Of a stretch of 45,658 bases of DNA, positions 16,954 to 25,661 are shown in pieces. The stretch comes from Leptospiraceae bacterium (GTDB lineage: Bacteria > Spirochaetota > Leptospiria > Leptospirales > Leptospiraceae): contig JAIXRB010000047.1 in assembly GCA_027485405.1 (NCBI GenBank), positions 1 through 45,658 of the forward strand, read 5' to 3'. Numbering within the stretch: the stretch's first letter is position 1; every line of letters begins with the position of its first letter. Both the position numbers and the translations under genes were made by a program. Under the pieces are notes generated by a model that was not told the DNA's origin, ran no database searches, and saw only the letters and a list, made by a program, of their open reading frames with translations.

Positions 16954-17802
16954 ATGTCCAAAGAAAAAGTAGATGCAATTTTAAAAGATGTAACGAAGTT
17001 ACCTTCGATTTCTTCGGTTGTCACTAAGGTCTTACAAAGGTTACAATCCCCCGATGTAAACATTAATGAGCTCGCCGCTGAGATTTCCAAAGACCCGGCA
17101 ATCACTGCTAGCGTAATTAAGCTCTCCAATTCGGCTTTTTATCGAGCATCAAAACCTGTTCGAACAGTGCAAGAAGCTCTAATGACATTGGGAACAAAAA
17201 CAGTAAAAGAAATCGTTCTTCTAACTGCCGCTAAAGGAATTCTCTCGCAGGATTTACAAAGTTATCAATTAGAGGCAACTCAACTTTGGACCGCTTCATT
17301 GCTAACAGCAGATCTTGCTAGCCGAATCGTTGTCGCAAAAAAACTCAATGTCCCAAAAGATTTAGCCTTCACTAGTGGTTTGCTTTGCAACTCTGGAAAG
17401 ATTGTTTTAGCTCAGTTCTTTCAACCGATCATGATGCAGTTAAAGAATGATCTCAAGACCAACCAGGATCCATTCACTACCTTAGAGAAAAAGTACTTCG
17501 GCTACAACCATATGGAAATCTCTGAAATCCTACTTAGGCAATGGAACTTCCCAGAAGAACTAGTCGATGTAGCGGCACATTATTTAGAACCTGAGTTGTC
17601 AAAAGTCAATCCTGTCCTAACCAGCGTTGTTCACATTGCCAGCATTTTGGTCATTGTTTCTGGAATAGGCATCGACATTGGTGGTGAGTCCACTCCTATC
17701 TCTCCTTTTGCACTGGAAAAAACAGGCATCACAGAAAAAGACATTGAGACTTTCTTTTTGCACATTCCAGAACTCCAGGCGGCACTGGCAGACCTTCTTT
17801 AG
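16954..17802 (+). CDS. HDOD-domain signalling protein
   Basis: The 282-residue protein is an almost complete HDOD protein. The domain spans about residues 15-215, with LPSISSVVTKVLQRL, a DPAITASVIKLSNSAFYR segment, TLGTKTVKEIVLLTAA, and a C-terminal VAAHYLEPEL helix. HDOD proteins are catalytically inactive relatives of HD hydrolases that act in signal-transduction complexes, often with chemotaxis, motility or c-di-GMP genes. Placement directly after cheD fits a chemotaxis or motility role. No second domain is present, so partner proteins must supply any output. Confidence 0.93.
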   Translation: MSKEKVDAILKDVTKLPSISSVVTKVLQRLQSPDVNINELAAEISKDPAITASVIKLSNSAFYRASKPVRTVQEALMTLGTKTVKEIVLLTAAKGILSQDLQSYQLEATQLWTASLLTADLASRIVVAKKLNVPKDLAFTSGLLCNSGKIVLAQFFQPIMMQLKNDLKTNQDPFTTLEKKYFGYNHMEISEILLRQWNFPEELVDVAAHYLEPELSKVNPVLTSVVHIASILVIVSGIGIDIGGESTPISPFALEKTGITEKDIETFFLHIPELQAALADLL

Positions 17803-17805
17803 TGT

Positions 17806-18354
17806 ATGAACCTTGTTTTGATTGGACCACGGGGAGCGGGAAAATCCAAAGTCTCGCGTGCACTCTCTAAAAAAATAGAATTCCCAGTCCTTTCTACTGA
17901 TAGCTTAGCCGTTTATGAATTAGGTGGTCTGTCAATCCCAGCATTTATAGAAAAATCCAATGGAGATTGGGCTGAATTTAGAGCCTTAGAAAAACGCATC
18001 TTACAAAAACTTACCAATGCAAAAGATACCATTCTGGATTGTGGTGGTGGCATTCTTTTTGATATTGATTCATCTGGAAAAGAAGCATTTAGCGTAGAGA
18101 AAATGGAGATGCTCCGTACTTTAGGGAAGGTCATTTACCTAGAAAAAGAGATTTCTGATCTTGTCGAAAAAGTCCAGGGAGACAAAACAAGACCAGATCT
18201 CTCAAAAACCATTACCTATCGCACTATCCTTGAAAACAGACTACCCTATTACCGAAAAGCCTCTCATTTTTCCGTTTCGATGGATAAAGTTTCCAAAGAA
18301 GATGCCGCTAGTCAAATTCTGAGCCTTGTAGGTTGGAAAGAAAAGTTAGGTTAA
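17806..18354 (+). CDS. aroK: Shikimate kinase
   Basis: The 182-residue protein matches shikimate kinase. It has a Walker A motif GPRGAGKS (7-14), STDSLAVYELGGLSIPAFIE (the DxD-like shikimate-binding region), EFRALEKRIL with R59 and DCGGGILFD with the GGG loop at 80-82. A lid-region Arg is in DKTRPDL. The enzyme phosphorylates shikimate with ATP in aromatic amino acid synthesis. It follows the HDOD gene by only 3 bases. Its last 4 bases overlap the 3' end of the convergent carbonic anhydrase gene. Confidence 0.92.
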   Translation: MNLVLIGPRGAGKSKVSRALSKKIEFPVLSTDSLAVYELGGLSIPAFIEKSNGDWAEFRALEKRILQKLTNAKDTILDCGGGILFDIDSSGKEAFSVEKMEMLRTLGKVIYLEKEISDLVEKVQGDKTRPDLSKTITYRTILENRLPYYRKASHFSVSMDKVSKEDAASQILSLVGWKEKLG

Positions 18355-19073
18355 TGCTTGTGTTCATTTTCTGCCAATAAACCGAAGCTATCTAGTGCAT
18401 TTACTTTACTGATAAAGTCATCAGTTAACCACTCCACTTTGCCCGTCTCTAGATCGTAGACTCCTCCGACTATTTTGAGTTTTCCACTTCGAACCTCTTT
18501 TGCCAGAACTGGTTCTAAATTCGAGAGCTGTTTTACTTGCAAAGCAACATTGACCTTTACAGCTGTTTCGATTTGGTCCCCAGGCATTTTCGAGGCAAGT
18601 TCAGCCGCAGGCTTGATGGCGTTGATCAAAGTTACAATATGACCTGGCACTTCTGGTACCTTGCAAGCCGCCGCTACAGCACCACATTTTGTATGACCAA
18701 GAACCACCAAAAGATTTGCTCCCAGGACTTTATGTGCGAATTCCATAGAACCCCAGGACGCATAGCTAGAGACTTGGCCTGCCGTTCGCACAATGAATAA
18801 ATCACCCAAACCTTGGTCGAAAATGATTTCGTTCGGAACTCGCGAATCGGAACAACCGTTTATGATGGCAAAAGGATTCTGACCTTTTGCCAATTCTTTT
18901 CTCGTTTCGACTGTTTGGTTCGGCCGAATGGCTTTTCCTGTGACAAATCGCTCGTTGCCAGCTTTCAATCGGTTTAGGGCTTCGTCAGCCGAGACGCTTT
19001 TTGCTTGGGCATTGATTCCCGTTGCAAAACATACAAGGGCGGTTAGGATCATTGGTATTTTTCGATTTCTCAT
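18351..19073 (-). CDS. Exported beta-class carbonic anhydrase
   Basis: I start at the ATG at 19073 (240 residues). It has a good AGGAG ribosome-binding site and yields a signal peptide (MRNRKIPMILTALVCFATGINAQA); a longer frame to 19130 lacks these. The beta-carbonic anhydrase zinc and activity residues are all present: C74 and D76-S-R78 in NGCSDSRVP, H127 and C130 in LGHTKCGAV. The enzyme interconverts CO2 and bicarbonate, and the signal peptide places it in the periplasm. The gene converges on aroK with a 4-base overlap of the stops. It is divergent from gltB across a 321-base intergenic region. Confidence 0.94.
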   Translation of the reverse strand: MRNRKIPMILTALVCFATGINAQAKSVSADEALNRLKAGNERFVTGKAIRPNQTVETRKELAKGQNPFAIINGCSDSRVPNEIIFDQGLGDLFIVRTAGQVSSYASWGSMEFAHKVLGANLLVVLGHTKCGAVAAACKVPEVPGHIVTLINAIKPAAELASKMPGDQIETAVKVNVALQVKQLSNLEPVLAKEVRSGKLKIVGGVYDLETGKVEWLTDDFISKVNALDSFGLLAENEHKH

Positions 19074-19394
19074 TCGGAACTCCTTTTTTGGTTCTAAACA
19101 CCATTGACTCAGATCGAAGAAATACGTCAATCGTTACGCGTATTTAAATTCATGTAATTTCATGCGTAAACACTCCGCGATAAGCTTACAGATCGCTTTC
19201 TGAAGTTTTTTTGCCAGTATGCCTTAAATATAAACTTTCTGTCTAAAGAATAGGCAATCCGGAGGTGGCGAAAAATGAAGGAAATGTCGCAGTAAAAGCC
19301 AGCTTGCCGAAGATTTGACCAAAAGGATTGGACATGAAGCGAAAATCAGAAAACAAGGTACAGTAATTGCTTCAAAAGATTGGACAGGAAACCT
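19074..19394. promoter_or_regulatory. Intergenic region with gltB leader: stem-loop and two micro-ORFs
   Basis: This is the only long gap in the window (321 bases). It holds an inverted repeat TTACGC/GCGTAA (19134-19139, 19164-19169). A possible -10 (TATAAA, 19229-19234) has no convincing -35. A leader follows. Bases 19260-19269 (CGGAGGTGGC) can pair with 19298-19309 with two single-base bulges. The 5' arm contains a near-perfect Shine-Dalgarno for the micro-ORF at 19275-19295 (MKEMSQ). A second micro-ORF (19334-19366, MKRKSENKVQ) has AAGGA before it. The last stretch repeats an AAAAG(G)ATTGGACA element (about 19322 and 19374) just before the gltB start. A cis-regulatory leader is plausible; no known riboswitch class is recognised. 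Confidence 0.45.
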
Positions 19395-22300
19395 ATGCAA
19401 AGACCCGATCTCACCCCAGCCCTTCCCCCCCTCGGACCACAGGAACAAGGTATGTACGACCCAGCCCAGGACAAGGATTCCTGTGGTGTTGGCTTTATTG
19501 CCAATTTTAAAGGGAAGCGCTCCAGAGACATTATAGACAAGGGAATCCGCCTTATGTGCAATCTTGAGCACAGAGGGGCAGAAGGTGCAGACCCCAAAAC
19601 TGGGGATGGCGCTGGGATTATGATAAACATCCCGGACCAATTCTTCCGCAAGGTTTTACCTTTCACTCTTCCCCCCGAAAGCTCTTATGCTGTCGGTGTC
19701 CTATTTTTACCCCAAGACAAACAGATTCGTGAAGCCTTAGAAAACATCATCGAAAAGGTCATTATTGATGAAGGGGAACAGTTTCTAGGTTTTCGAGATG
19801 TTCCTGTAAACAAGGAGTTTGCTGGGATCGTAGCAACGAAAACACTCCCCTATTTCAAACAAGTTTTCATAGGCAAAAAATCCAAAAAAATCAAAACCTC
19901 CGAAGATTTTGAAAGAAAGCTTTTTTTAATTCGCCGAATCATTGACCGACGAATCCGTGCTGAATACAGGCTCGATCGCTCTCAATACTATGTGCCTAGT
20001 TTTTCTTCCCGAACTATCGTTTACAAAGGCATGCTTTTAGGTGATCAGGTAAAGAAGTTCTATGAAGACTTAAAAAGCCCTGAAATGGCGTCTGCATTTT
20101 GCCTAACGCATACCCGCTTTTCAACAAATACATTCCCAACTTGGGACTTAGCCCACCCGTATCGACAAATCGCCCACAACGGAGAGATCAATACCCTACG
20201 TGGTAACATGAACTGGATGGCGGCTCGCCAAATGGTAATGGAGTCGCCTTTGTATGGCGAAGAGCTGAAACGAATGCTCCCTATCGTTATGGAAGGTCAA
20301 TCCGATACGGCAACCTTTGATACTGTTCTCGAACTCCTTGTGATGGGGGGACGTTCCCTGCCGCATGCAGTTATGATGATGATCCCTGAGGCTTGGTCCA
20401 AGAACAAGTACATGAATCCAGACATTCGAGCATTTTACGAATACCATGCGACCATCATGGAGCCTTGGGATGGTCCAGCGGCAATCGCCTTTACAGATGG
20501 GAGAATCATTGGTGCTACTTTGGATCGCAACGGTTTGCGACCAGCGCGTTATGTGGTAACAACAGACGACGAAATCATCATGTCCTCTGAAGCTGGGGTC
20601 CTCAATCTTCCTCCAGAAAAGATAGTGAAGCAAGACAGGTTGAGACCTGGTCGAATGCTCTTGATCGATATGGAAAAAGGTCAAATTCTGGATGATGAAG
20701 AAATCAAAACTCAAATCGCTACTCAGAAACCTTACAAAAAATGGGTAGAAGAGAACATGATTCGACTTCAGAATCTGCCGGACGCAGGAAGTGTTAAACA
20801 ACCAAATCACCTAACGATACTAGAGAGACAAAGGGCATTTGGTTATACGCACGAAGACGTGTTTACTCTGATAAAACCAATGGCAACTACTGGGGAAGAG
20901 CCTATTGGATCTATGGGAGTGGACTCAAGTTTAGCGGTTTTGAGCGAAAGACCACAACCACTGTATCGCTATTTTAAGCAAAACTTTGCCCAAGTAACCA
21001 ATCCTCCCATCGACCCAATCCGAGAAGAATTGGTTATGGAGCTGACCACGTACATTGGTCCAGAGGGTAATCTACTCAGCGAAGAACCCGAACATGCTAG
21101 ACGATTAGAACTCGAACATCCAATTCTCTCGAATGAAGATTTCGAGAAGATAAAGCAAATTAGCAAAGGGCATTTTAAATCTAGAACCTTCCCTATTTTG
21201 TATTCCCCTGGTGAAAAACATGCCATGCGCAATGCCTTAGACAAGGTTTGCAAAGATGCGGCTCTTGCCATCCGAAACGATGGAGTCAACTTAATCATCT
21301 TAACAGACCATGATGTTGAACAACACAAAGCGGCTATTCCTTCACTTTTGGCTGTGGCGGGGCTTCATCATTATCTGATCAGAGAAGGTTTGCGCACTCG
21401 AGCAGGGATTGTTTTAGAATCTGGTGAACCACGAGAGGTTGCTCATTTTGCTTTGCTATGCGGATACGGAGCGAATGCGATCAACCCTTACTTGGCTTTT
21501 GAAACCTTGGCAGATCTCGCCAAAGAGGGACTTTTACCAGAAGTCAAAGACTACAAAGAAGCTAAAAAGAATTATATCAAGTCCATTGGGAAAGGTCTTT
21601 TTAAAGTTTTCTCTAAGATGGGGATTTCCACATTGCAGTCATACTGCGGTGCTCAGATTTTCGAAGCAGTGGGATTGGATTCTGAGTTAGTAAACAATTA
21701 CTTTTCAGGAACCCAGACAAAAATTGAAGGCCTCTCTCTGGAAATGGTGGAAGAAGAATCCAACCGCAGACATAAAAATGCTTATGATGACACTTTTTTC
21801 CCCAATAACCTGGAACCTGGCGGAGTGCACTATTACAGGAAAAACGGGGACACACATTTATATACACCCATCACAGTACACAAATTGCAACAAGCAACGC
21901 AGAAGAACGATTATAAGTTGTTCAAAGAATTTTCAAATCTAATAGATGACCAATCAGAGCGATCAATTACTCTGCGAAGTCTATTTCAATTGGATTTTGA
22001 ACATTCTAATTCTATACCTATCGAAGAGGTTCAGTCAGCCAAAGAGATCTTAAAGAGATTTCAAACTGGAGCGATGAGTCATGGATCCATTTCTTGGGAA
22101 GCCCACACTACCCTAGCCATCGCAATGAACCGCATAGGAGCTAAGTCAAACACGGGAGAAGGTGGAGAAGACCCAATTCGGTTTAAGACATTGCCAAATG
22201 GAGATTCAATGCGTTCTGCGATTAAGCAAGTTGCTTCCGCTAGATTTGGTGTCACTATGGAATACCTCACCAATGCTGATGATTTGCAGATTAAAATGGC

Positions 22301-23981
22301 ACAAGGCGCAAAACCAGGAGAAGGTGGGCAATTGCCAGGTCACAAAGTAGACAAATACATTGGAAGCCTGCGGTATTCTACCCCGGGGGTAACTTTGATC
22401 TCACCTCCACCGCACCATGACATTTATTCCATCGAGGATCTAAAACAGTTGATCTTCGATTTGAAAAATTCAAATCCAAGTGCCAGAGTCTCCGTAAAAC
22501 TGGTGTCTGAGTCTGGAGTTGGAACTGTGGCGGCGGGTGTGGCAAAAGCCCACTCAGATCACATTCTAATAGCTGGGCATGAAGGCGGAACGGGTGCTAG
22601 CCCAATCTCTTCCATTCACCATGCAGGGACTCCTTGGGAACTAGGCCTTTCTGAGACCCACCAGACATTAGTAGCAAATGGACTGCGAGACAGAGTGTAC
22701 TTAGCAGTGGATGGTAAATTACTGACAGGTAAAGATGTTGTGGTTGGGGCTCTCCTGGGAGCAGAAGAATTTGGTTTTTCTACATCGGCGTTAGTGACCG
22801 TTGGTTGCATTATGATGAGAAAATGCCATCTCAACACCTGCCCTGTTGGAGTTGCAACGCAAGATGAATTTTTAAGAAGCAAGTTCACTGGCAAGCCTGA
22901 GTACGTTGTTAATTTTATGAACTTCATCGCAGAAGAAGTTCGGGAAATCATGGCAAAACTTGGTTTTCGCTCGTTTGAAGAAATGATAGGTCAAGTTGAA
23001 AAGATAAAATTCAAAAGACCACAGAATCATTGGAAGGCGAGAGGGCTTGACTTTACGAAAGTGTTGCATAAGCCGGTTGCTATTTTCCCAACTGGATTGT
23101 ATCGTTCTAAAGAGCAAAACCACCATCTCGACAAACAAATCGATAACGAATTGATTCGTAAATCCAGAGCGGCAATTGATCACAAACAAAAAATTGAGAT
23201 CAAAGCAGAAGTTGTGAATCTAAACCGTTCTGTTGGAACGATGCTTTCTCACGAAATCACGAAAAAATATGGAATCGATGGTCTGCCTTCGGGAACTATT
23301 ACTATCCGTTTTACGGGAACCGCTGGTCAGTCTTTTGGAGCTTTCACGACAAAAGGTATCAGCTTCTATCTGGAAGGTGAAGCAAACGATTACGTAGGAA
23401 AGGGCCTCTGCGGAGGAAGACTCATCGTAAAGACACCGGAAAAAGCTACATATAAGCCTGAGGAAAACATTCTCATTGGAAACACTTGTTTTTATGGAGC
23501 AACTAGTGGAAACGCGTTCATAAACGGCATGGCAGGCGAGAGGTTTGCTGTTCGAAATTCTGGAGCAACCATCGTTGTCGAAGGAGTTGGCGATCATGGT
23601 TGTGAATACATGACTGGCGGACGCGTCATTGTCCTAGGAAAAACGGGCAGAAACTTCGCGGCGGGAATGTCAGGCGGAATTGCTTATGTTTGGAACCCGG
23701 ACGGAAAGTTTGAATCTTTGGTGAACAAAGAAATGGTCGATTTGGAACCTCTATCCTCTGCCGAAGAATTGCCAGAGATCAAGGAACTGATCGAGGAGCA
23801 TTTGGGCCTTACCAAGTCTAAGAGAGCAGAATCCATTTTGAAAGATTGGAACTCAGAGGTTAAAAACTTTGTGAAAGTGATTCCGAGAGATTATAAAAAA
23901 GCTTTGGAAAAGATGAAAGAAGAGGCAACCAAAGCCAGCCAAGCGAATAGCAAGAAAGAAGGAGTGGGAGTAAATGGGTAA
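19395..23981 (+). CDS. gltB: Glutamate synthase large (alpha) subunit
   Basis: I use the ATG at 19395 (1528 residues), preceded by AGGAAACCT, rather than an in-frame TTG at 19380. The N-terminal class II glutaminase domain begins after a ~29-residue propeptide at Cys30 (DSCGVGFIANF), the expected nucleophile. The central domain and the FMN-binding synthase domain follow (GGEDPIRFK, KPGEGGQLPGHKV, HEGGTGASP). The 3Fe-4S cysteines lie in CIMMRKCHLNTCPVG. The C-terminal GltB beta-helix has repeated GG(R)-type turns (GKGLCGGRL, GATSGNAF, YMTGGRVIVLG). With GltD it makes glutamate from glutamine, 2-oxoglutarate and a reductant. It overlaps gltD by 8 bases. Confidence 0.98.
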   Translation: MQRPDLTPALPPLGPQEQGMYDPAQDKDSCGVGFIANFKGKRSRDIIDKGIRLMCNLEHRGAEGADPKTGDGAGIMINIPDQFFRKVLPFTLPPESSYAVGVLFLPQDKQIREALENIIEKVIIDEGEQFLGFRDVPVNKEFAGIVATKTLPYFKQVFIGKKSKKIKTSEDFERKLFLIRRIIDRRIRAEYRLDRSQYYVPSFSSRTIVYKGMLLGDQVKKFYEDLKSPEMASAFCLTHTRFSTNTFPTWDLAHPYRQIAHNGEINTLRGNMNWMAARQMVMESPLYGEELKRMLPIVMEGQSDTATFDTVLELLVMGGRSLPHAVMMMIPEAWSKNKYMNPDIRAFYEYHATIMEPWDGPAAIAFTDGRIIGATLDRNGLRPARYVVTTDDEIIMSSEAGVLNLPPEKIVKQDRLRPGRMLLIDMEKGQILDDEEIKTQIATQKPYKKWVEENMIRLQNLPDAGSVKQPNHLTILERQRAFGYTHEDVFTLIKPMATTGEEPIGSMGVDSSLAVLSERPQPLYRYFKQNFAQVTNPPIDPIREELVMELTTYIGPEGNLLSEEPEHARRLELEHPILSNEDFEKIKQISKGHFKSRTFPILYSPGEKHAMRNALDKVCKDAALAIRNDGVNLIILTDHDVEQHKAAIPSLLAVAGLHHYLIREGLRTRAGIVLESGEPREVAHFALLCGYGANAINPYLAFETLADLAKEGLLPEVKDYKEAKKNYIKSIGKGLFKVFSKMGISTLQSYCGAQIFEAVGLDSELVNNYFSGTQTKIEGLSLEMVEEESNRRHKNAYDDTFFPNNLEPGGVHYYRKNGDTHLYTPITVHKLQQATQKNDYKLFKEFSNLIDDQSERSITLRSLFQLDFEHSNSIPIEEVQSAKEILKRFQTGAMSHGSISWEAHTTLAIAMNRIGAKSNTGEGGEDPIRFKTLPNGDSMRSAIKQVASARFGVTMEYLTNADDLQIKMAQGAKPGEGGQLPGHKVDKYIGSLRYSTPGVTLISPPPHHDIYSIEDLKQLIFDLKNSNPSARVSVKLVSESGVGTVAAGVAKAHSDHILIAGHEGGTGASPISSIHHAGTPWELGLSETHQTLVANGLRDRVYLAVDGKLLTGKDVVVGALLGAEEFGFSTSALVTVGCIMMRKCHLNTCPVGVATQDEFLRSKFTGKPEYVVNFMNFIAEEVREIMAKLGFRSFEEMIGQVEKIKFKRPQNHWKARGLDFTKVLHKPVAIFPTGLYRSKEQNHHLDKQIDNELIRKSRAAIDHKQKIEIKAEVVNLNRSVGTMLSHEITKKYGIDGLPSGTITIRFTGTAGQSFGAFTTKGISFYLEGEANDYVGKGLCGGRLIVKTPEKATYKPEENILIGNTCFYGATSGNAFINGMAGERFAVRNSGATIVVEGVGDHGCEYMTGGRVIVLGKTGRNFAAGMSGGIAYVWNPDGKFESLVNKEMVDLEPLSSAEELPEIKELIEEHLGLTKSKRAESILKDWNSEVKNFVKVIPRDYKKALEKMKEEATKASQANSKKEGVGVNG

Positions 23982-25419
23982 GCCAACAGGATTTTTAGAG
24001 TTTAAGAAAGCCACCTTACAGAAGATTGATCCTAAAGTTCGATTAGCCAACTACAAAGAGTTTGAAAAGCCCTTTGACAACGATACGGCAAAATCCCAAG
24101 GAGCGCGGTGCATGGACTGTGGCATTCCTTTTTGCCACGGAGATACTGGCTGTCCTGTGGACAATCTCATCCCCGAATTCAATGATTTTGTTTACCGAGG
24201 TCGCTGGAAGGAAGCTTGGGAAAACCTAAGCAAAACCAACAATTTTCCAGAGTTTACTGGAAGACTCTGCCCCGCTCCCTGTGAGTCGGCATGCACATTG
24301 GGAATCATTGAACCACCGGTTAGCATCAAGGCCATTGAACGAACAATTATTGATAAGGCATGGGAAGAAGGTTGGGTGATTCCTCAGCCACCATCGCATA
24401 AAACCGGGAAGAAGGTGGCTGTGATAGGTTCTGGTCCAGCAGGTCTTGCTTGCGGTCAGCAGTTAGCGAGAGCGGGACATAGCGTAACCATATTTGAAAA
24501 GAATGATCGAATTGGAGGGCTTCTGCGCTACGGAATTCCAGATTTCAAAATGGAAAAATGGCATATTGACAAGCGCATGGAACAAATGACCAAAGAAGGA
24601 GTTGTCTTTAAAACAAATGTAAATGTTGGTAAAGACATTACTGTGAAACAACTCCAAAGTGATTTTGATGCCATCGTACTTGCAATGGGATCGGAAGCTC
24701 CTAGAGACTTACCAGTAGAAGGTAGAAACGCCAAAGGCGTTTACTACGCCATGGACTTTTTAACAAAAAATAACAAAAAGGTAGCTGGCGATAATGAGGA
24801 AATCATTTCAGCTAAAGACAAGCATGTGATCGTGATTGGTGGTGGAGATACTGGTTCTGACTGTGTGGGAACTTCCAATAGACATGGCGCAAAATCAGTC
24901 ACCCAAATTGAGATCTTCTCCGAGCCTCCCAAAGAACGTGATTCCTCGACTCCTTGGCCTCTCTATCCAAAAATGCTTAGAACATCCAGCTCACACGAAG
25001 AAGGAGTTCAAAGAAAATGGGCAGTGAATACTCTAGGTTTTAAATCCAACGATAAAGGTGAAGTCACCGCAATCATTGGAAATGAAGTCAAAGAAGATGG
25101 CGGAAAAATGGTTCCAGTTCCAGGCACAGAATTTGAGTGGCCTGCGGATTTAGTTCTTTTGGCAATGGGTTTCGTAAACCCAATCCAAGAGGGTCTTATC
25201 GCAGAACTAAAAAATGGTGGTCTGGAGATGGATCCTAGAGGCAACGTGAAAGCAAGTTTTGGAACAAAAGCCGGCTCATTTGCAACTTCTTTACCAAAAG
25301 TATACGCCTGTGGAGACGTTAGACGAGGGCAGTCATTGATAGTTTGGGCTATCTCAGAAGGTAGAAAGTGTGCGGATCAAGTCAATCAAATGCTTTTAGC
25401 TGAAGTGGAAGGTTCATAA
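23974..25419 (+). CDS. gltD: Glutamate synthase small (beta) subunit
   Basis: The 481-residue protein has the GltD layout. N-terminal Cys clusters for Fe-S centres are RCMDCGIPFCHGDTGCP and GRLCPAPCESACTLGI. An FAD-binding GSGPAGLACGQQLARAG motif and a NAD(P)H-binding IGGGDTGSDCVGTS motif follow, with a C-terminal ACGDVRRGQSLIVWAI segment. It supplies electrons from NAD(P)H to GltB. The ATG lies 8 bases inside gltB behind a GGAGTGGGAG ribosome-binding site, giving coupled synthesis. The stop codon sits in the loop of an intrinsic terminator. Confidence 0.98.
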   Translation: MGKPTGFLEFKKATLQKIDPKVRLANYKEFEKPFDNDTAKSQGARCMDCGIPFCHGDTGCPVDNLIPEFNDFVYRGRWKEAWENLSKTNNFPEFTGRLCPAPCESACTLGIIEPPVSIKAIERTIIDKAWEEGWVIPQPPSHKTGKKVAVIGSGPAGLACGQQLARAGHSVTIFEKNDRIGGLLRYGIPDFKMEKWHIDKRMEQMTKEGVVFKTNVNVGKDITVKQLQSDFDAIVLAMGSEAPRDLPVEGRNAKGVYYAMDFLTKNNKKVAGDNEEIISAKDKHVIVIGGGDTGSDCVGTSNRHGAKSVTQIEIFSEPPKERDSSTPWPLYPKMLRTSSSHEEGVQRKWAVNTLGFKSNDKGEVTAIIGNEVKEDGGKMVPVPGTEFEWPADLVLLAMGFVNPIQEGLIAELKNGGLEMDPRGNVKASFGTKAGSFATSLPKVYACGDVRRGQSLIVWAISEGRKCADQVNQMLLAEVEGS

Positions 25420-25661
25420 AGAACCTTTGTTTTTTCTTTTGGGGCCTTGCATTGCATACAAGCCCCTTTGAAACATGAAAGGGCTTCCAAATCACTCGCT
25501 GTTTCTGAAGTTCTGGTTTCATTTGAAATAAAAAAGCTCTTGCTTTTCTCTAAAAATGCCAAGAAAAAAGATGAAGTCAGTTGCCAAAGTGAAAAGCCAA
25601 CAGTGATTCCCACGCAAATGAATTGCCAATTTTTTTCTAAGTATTCTCCTAGTAGCCCCAC
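25386..25661 (-). CDS. Possible small membrane protein with Cys motif, overlapping two neighbours
   Basis: A 91-codon frame starts with GTG at 25661 behind AGAAGG. It codes for a convincing membrane segment (about residues 14-37, FICVGITVGFSLWQLTSSFF) and a C-terminal CFKGACMQCKAPKEK motif. Codon use resembles the surrounding genes, and the plus-strand reading of most of this region does not look protein-like. Against it, it overlaps the last 34 bases of gltD tail to tail and the first 44 bases of the next plus-strand gene head to head. It may be a real small gene; homologues would decide. Confidence 0.5.
   Translation of the reverse strand: MGLLGEYLEKNWQFICVGITVGFSLWQLTSSFFLAFLEKSKSFFISNETRTSETASDLEALSCFKGACMQCKAPKEKTKVLYEPSTSAKSI
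25409..25440 (+). terminator. Intrinsic terminator of gltBD
   Basis: AAGGTTC (25409-25415) and GAACCTT (25421-25427) form a perfect seven-pair stem around ATAAA, followed by a T-rich tail (TGTTTTTTCTTTT). The gltD stop codon TAA lies in the loop, so the ribosome reaches the hairpin as it finishes the gene. Position and structure support a rho-independent terminator for the gltBD operon. Confidence 0.75.

Noticed and set aside
19104..19117. FNR-like TTGACTCAGATCGA upstream of the carbonic anhydrase
   Set aside because: The second half-site (ATCGA) departs from ATCAA and the spacer differs from the two better sites; too weak to list.
20196..20810. 204-residue minus-strand frame inside gltB
   Set aside because: gltB is a certain gene; the antisense frame shows no family features.
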